16,041 nucleotides of DNA, from positions 1-16,041 of the forward strand of contig CAZFPO010000061.1 of NCBI GenBank assembly GCA_964521105.1, given 5' to 3'. Source of the stretch: JAQUGA01 sp964521105 (GTDB lineage: Bacteria; Bacteroidota; Bacteroidia; Bacteroidales; WCHB1-69). This document shows, piece after piece, positions 14,869 to 16,041 of the stretch (position 1 is the stretch's first letter; each line of letters begins with the position of its first letter). The translations under genes were made by a program, and so were the position numbers. The notes beneath the pieces are model-generated. The model did not search any database and was not told the origin of the DNA. It saw only the letters and a program-made list of their open reading frames with translations.

Positions 14869-14923
14869 ATTTTCTATACATACTTCAAATTAAATGTATA
14901 GATTTTTGCATTTTCTATACATA
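14869..14923. repeat. Three copies of TCTATACAT (two direct, one inverted)
   Basis: ATTTTCTATACATA occurs at 14869-14882 and 14910-14923. Between them ATGTATAGA (14894-14902) is the perfect complement of TCTATACAT (14873-14881), able to form a 9-bp hairpin with a 12-nt loop. It lies 35 nt after the Fic stop. It could be a regulator binding array or decayed repeat; no T-run follows to make it a terminator. Confidence 0.6.
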
Positions 14924-14958
14924 AGCTTGAATAATTTCTCTGCTGAAAGTTTCTAATC

Positions 14959-14986
14959 ATCAGAGTCCTCTGCTAGAGATTCTGAT
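14959..14986. repeat. 28-nt palindrome with GCT loop
   Basis: ATCAGAGT pairs with ATTCTGAT (one G-T pair) and CTCT (14968-14971) with AGAG (14975-14978), with one bulged C and loop GCT. It is a compact REP-like hairpin in the Fic to toxin-antitoxin spacer, unrelated in sequence to the GTCCC group. Confidence 0.6.
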
Positions 14987-15072
14987 AGTGATAAATTTAG
15001 ATTATTTATTTCAAAAATAAAATTTAACGACTATAAAGCAAAACAAAATAATACAGACTTTTATTGATTTTC

Positions 15073-15146
15073 AGGTGAGTAGCACCGTTCTATCTGTAAA
15101 AAAGCAATAAAGAAAAAGAATGAAGGTGCAGAGCACCGCACTATCT
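15073..15146. repeat. Pair of 23-nt REP-like repeats (AGGTG...AGCACCG..CTATCT)
   Basis: Copies at 15073-15095 and 15124-15146 agree at 18 of 23 positions and start 51 nt apart in the same orientation. Each contains an inverted GGTG/CACC core; in the second copy it is the perfect GGTGC-AGA-GCACC (15125-15137). The tail CTATCT is shared. Such GGTGCAGAGCACC palindromes are typical intergenic repeats of Bacteroidota. Confidence 0.7.
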
Positions 15147-15196
15147 CTTGATATTCGTTGTTAAATATCATGAAATAAAAAAAAACTAAAATAAAA

Positions 15197-15228
15197 TTTG
15201 GATTTTGCAATAAAAGTATATACTTTTG
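15197..15228 (+). promoter_or_regulatory. Promoter and palindromic operator of the toxin-antitoxin operon
   Basis: TTTG (15197-15200), a 20-nt spacer and TACTTTTG (15221-15228) match the Bacteroidota -33/-7 promoter at consensus spacing. AAAAGTATATACTTTT (15212-15227), a perfect 16-nt palindrome, covers the -7 box: the expected position for autorepression by a dimeric ribbon-helix-helix antitoxin. The start codon follows after 22 nt. Confidence 0.72.
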
Positions 15229-15250
15229 TAATACACTAAAATGGAATATT

Positions 15251-15484
15251 ATGAAAACACTTTCTTTAAAACTTGACGATATAGTTTTTCAAGAGACAGA
15301 AAAGCTATTAGAAAAAATAAAAAAGCCAAGAAATAGGTATATAAATGAGGCTTTACTTTTTTACAATAAAATTCAACGAAAGAAGCTTGTTGCAAAGCTG
15401 TTAGAGTCGGAATCCTTAATGGTTCAAGAGGAATCATTAAAAGTATTAGAGGAATTTGAAAACATAGATGAGTATGAATATTAA
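15251..15484 (+). CDS. Ribbon-helix-helix antitoxin of a MazF-type toxin
   Basis: A 77-residue protein. The N-terminal KTLSLKLDDIVFQETEKLL followed by KPRNRYINEALLFYNKI is a ribbon-helix-helix DNA-binding pattern: one beta strand (residues 2-8) and two helices (about 9-23 and 28-42). The rest is an acidic C-terminal tail (VQEESLKVLEEFENIDEYEY), the usual toxin-neutralising part that wraps around MazF. The toxin gene starts inside its 3' end (17-nt overlap if from 15468, 11 nt if from 15474), which couples their translation. A perfect palindrome over its promoter suggests autorepression. The pairing with a MazF gene is decisive, since the protein itself is short and divergent. Confidence 0.82.
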   Translation: MKTLSLKLDDIVFQETEKLLEKIKKPRNRYINEALLFYNKIQRKKLVAKLLESESLMVQEESLKVLEEFENIDEYEY

Positions 15485-15818
15485 AAAAAATGAAATTTGG
15501 CTTGCAAATCTCGATCCCAGATTTGGAACAGAAACAGGGAAAACTCGTCCTGTTTTGATTGTGCAAAATAATGCATTGAACAAAGTTCATCCATCCACTT
15601 TAATTTGTCCTTTAACAACGAATGTTAAACCGGAAAGTGCGATTTTACGTGTCCATCTGAAAAAAGGAACCGCAAAACTAAAAGAAGATTGTGATGTTAT
15701 GATAGACCAGTTAAGGGCAATAGATAATAAACGATTAATCAAAAAAATAGGAGAGTTGTCAATAGAGCTCTCCGAAAAAGTTAGAGAAAATATTGTTATA
15801 GTGCTTGATATTGAATAG
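15468..15818 (+). CDS. MazF/PemK family mRNA interferase toxin
   Basis: 116 residues from the ATG at 15468 (a second ATG at 15474 gives MNIKKNEIW, equally likely), normal for MazF. The motifs N-E-I-W-L-A-N-L-D-P-R-F-G-T-E and G-K-T-R27-P-V-L-I carry the catalytic arginine. ICPLTTN (46-52) supplies the conserved threonine, and D-V-M-I-D-Q-L-R-A-I-D (76-86) is the usual dimer-side strand. MazF toxins cleave mRNA at short specific sequences and slow growth; the site specificity cannot be read from sequence. No residue loss is seen, so the toxin should be active and held by the overlapping antitoxin. Confidence 0.9.
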   Translation: MSMNIKKNEIWLANLDPRFGTETGKTRPVLIVQNNALNKVHPSTLICPLTTNVKPESAILRVHLKKGTAKLKEDCDVMIDQLRAIDNKRLIKKIGELSIELSEKVRENIVIVLDIE

Positions 15819-15827
15819 GTTATACAA

Positions 15828-16007
15828 ATGGCGAAATATAATTTATATTTAAGGCAGAAAATTAGTCAAAAGAATTGGTTAATTTTAATTCTATATTTTC
15901 TCTTAAATACGATTCCAATTTACTTCATGAACGGAGATTTCCTTTTTATCTATTTTATAGTTGTCCCCATGACCTCAATAACGTTATATAATACTCCCCA
16001 AAATTAG
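15828..16007 (+). pseudogene. Small membrane protein ORF, probably truncated by an IS element
   Basis: A 59-codon ORF begins 9 nt after the toxin stop, ATG-GCG-AAA, and codes a Lys/Tyr-rich start (MAKYNLYLRQKISQKN) followed by two hydrophobic segments (about residues 17-33 and 38-47). The final codons (Y-N-T-P-Q-N-stop) lie inside a sequence that looks like the terminal repeat of an IS3-like element, so the original frame probably continued and was cut by the insertion. Family not recognised. A genuine tiny two-helix membrane protein is possible. Confidence 0.4.
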
Positions 16008-16041
16008 GACAGTTAAATAAAGTATAAATTTGTAACAAAAA
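15988..16041 (+). mobile_element. Left end of an IS3-like insertion sequence (runs off the window)
   Basis: ACTCCCCAAAATTAGGACAG (about 15993-16012) closely resembles the IS3-family terminal repeat of the type CCCCCAAAAAGTTGGACAG. It is followed by TAAATTTG (16025-16032), a -7 promoter box suited to a transposase gene that would begin just outside the window. The exact left boundary is uncertain by several bases, and no transposase codons are visible. Confidence 0.5.

Noticed and set aside
15249..15590. 113-codon minus-strand ORF over the antitoxin and toxin genes
   Set aside because: Antisense to two mutually supporting toxin-antitoxin frames; no family resemblance.

Overview
The window looks like a draft-assembled piece of a Bacteroidota (Bacteroidetes) chromosome. 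Evidence: AT-rich DNA; a type IX secretion (T9SS) C-terminal sorting domain; the Bacteroides/Flavobacterium-type promoter box TAnnTTTG in front of most genes; a MiaA of the second (MiaA2) type known from Bacteroides; and many short REP-like palindromes between genes. Two runs of exactly 100 N (3983-4082, 13930-14029) are scaffold gaps of unknown true size; each touches or borders a gene. No rRNA, tRNA or CRISPR array was seen.

Layout. (1) 1-903: the C-terminal part of an outer-membrane beta-barrel protein, its terminator, and a spacer with two further strong hairpins. (2) 904-3519: a redox module. A Crp/Fnr-type regulator is divergent from a tight three-gene operon: an atypical thioredoxin-like protein, a thioredoxin-reductase-like flavoprotein, and a membrane-anchored canonical thioredoxin. 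A TTGA-N6-TCAA Fnr-type box lies in the divergent promoter region. (3) 3560-6312, minus strand: a TonB-dependent receptor carrying both halves (CxxxM and HxM) of the OprC copper site, followed by an MbnP-like lipoprotein. Together they read as an outer-membrane copper acquisition unit. (4) 6448-8067, minus: a surface or secreted beta-helix-like protein with a T9SS sorting domain, closed by a strong terminator. (5) 8399-8569: a cluster of four palindromes, the last probably terminating the next gene. (6) 8611-11565, minus: a NagZ-like glycoside hydrolase family 3 protein fused to a serine beta-lactamase/esterase-like domain, probably acting on cell-wall glycans in the periplasm. (7) 11832-13921, plus: a family 2 glycosyltransferase overlapping miaA by 4 nt. 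(8) 14030-16041: accessory DNA with a Fic AMP-transferase, a repeat-rich spacer, a ribbon-helix-helix antitoxin/MazF toxin pair with a palindromic operator over its promoter, and a small membrane ORF that appears to be cut by the left end of an IS3-like element at the window edge.

The strongest biology is in regions 2 and 3. The thioredoxin reductase lacks the arginines that normally bind NADPH, and its first thioredoxin partner lacks the usual nucleophilic cysteine position, under an Fnr-like regulator with candidate Fe-S cysteines. Next to it sits a copper receptor/MbnP pair with its own palindrome over the promoter. Whether the two modules are functionally linked is not shown by the sequence.
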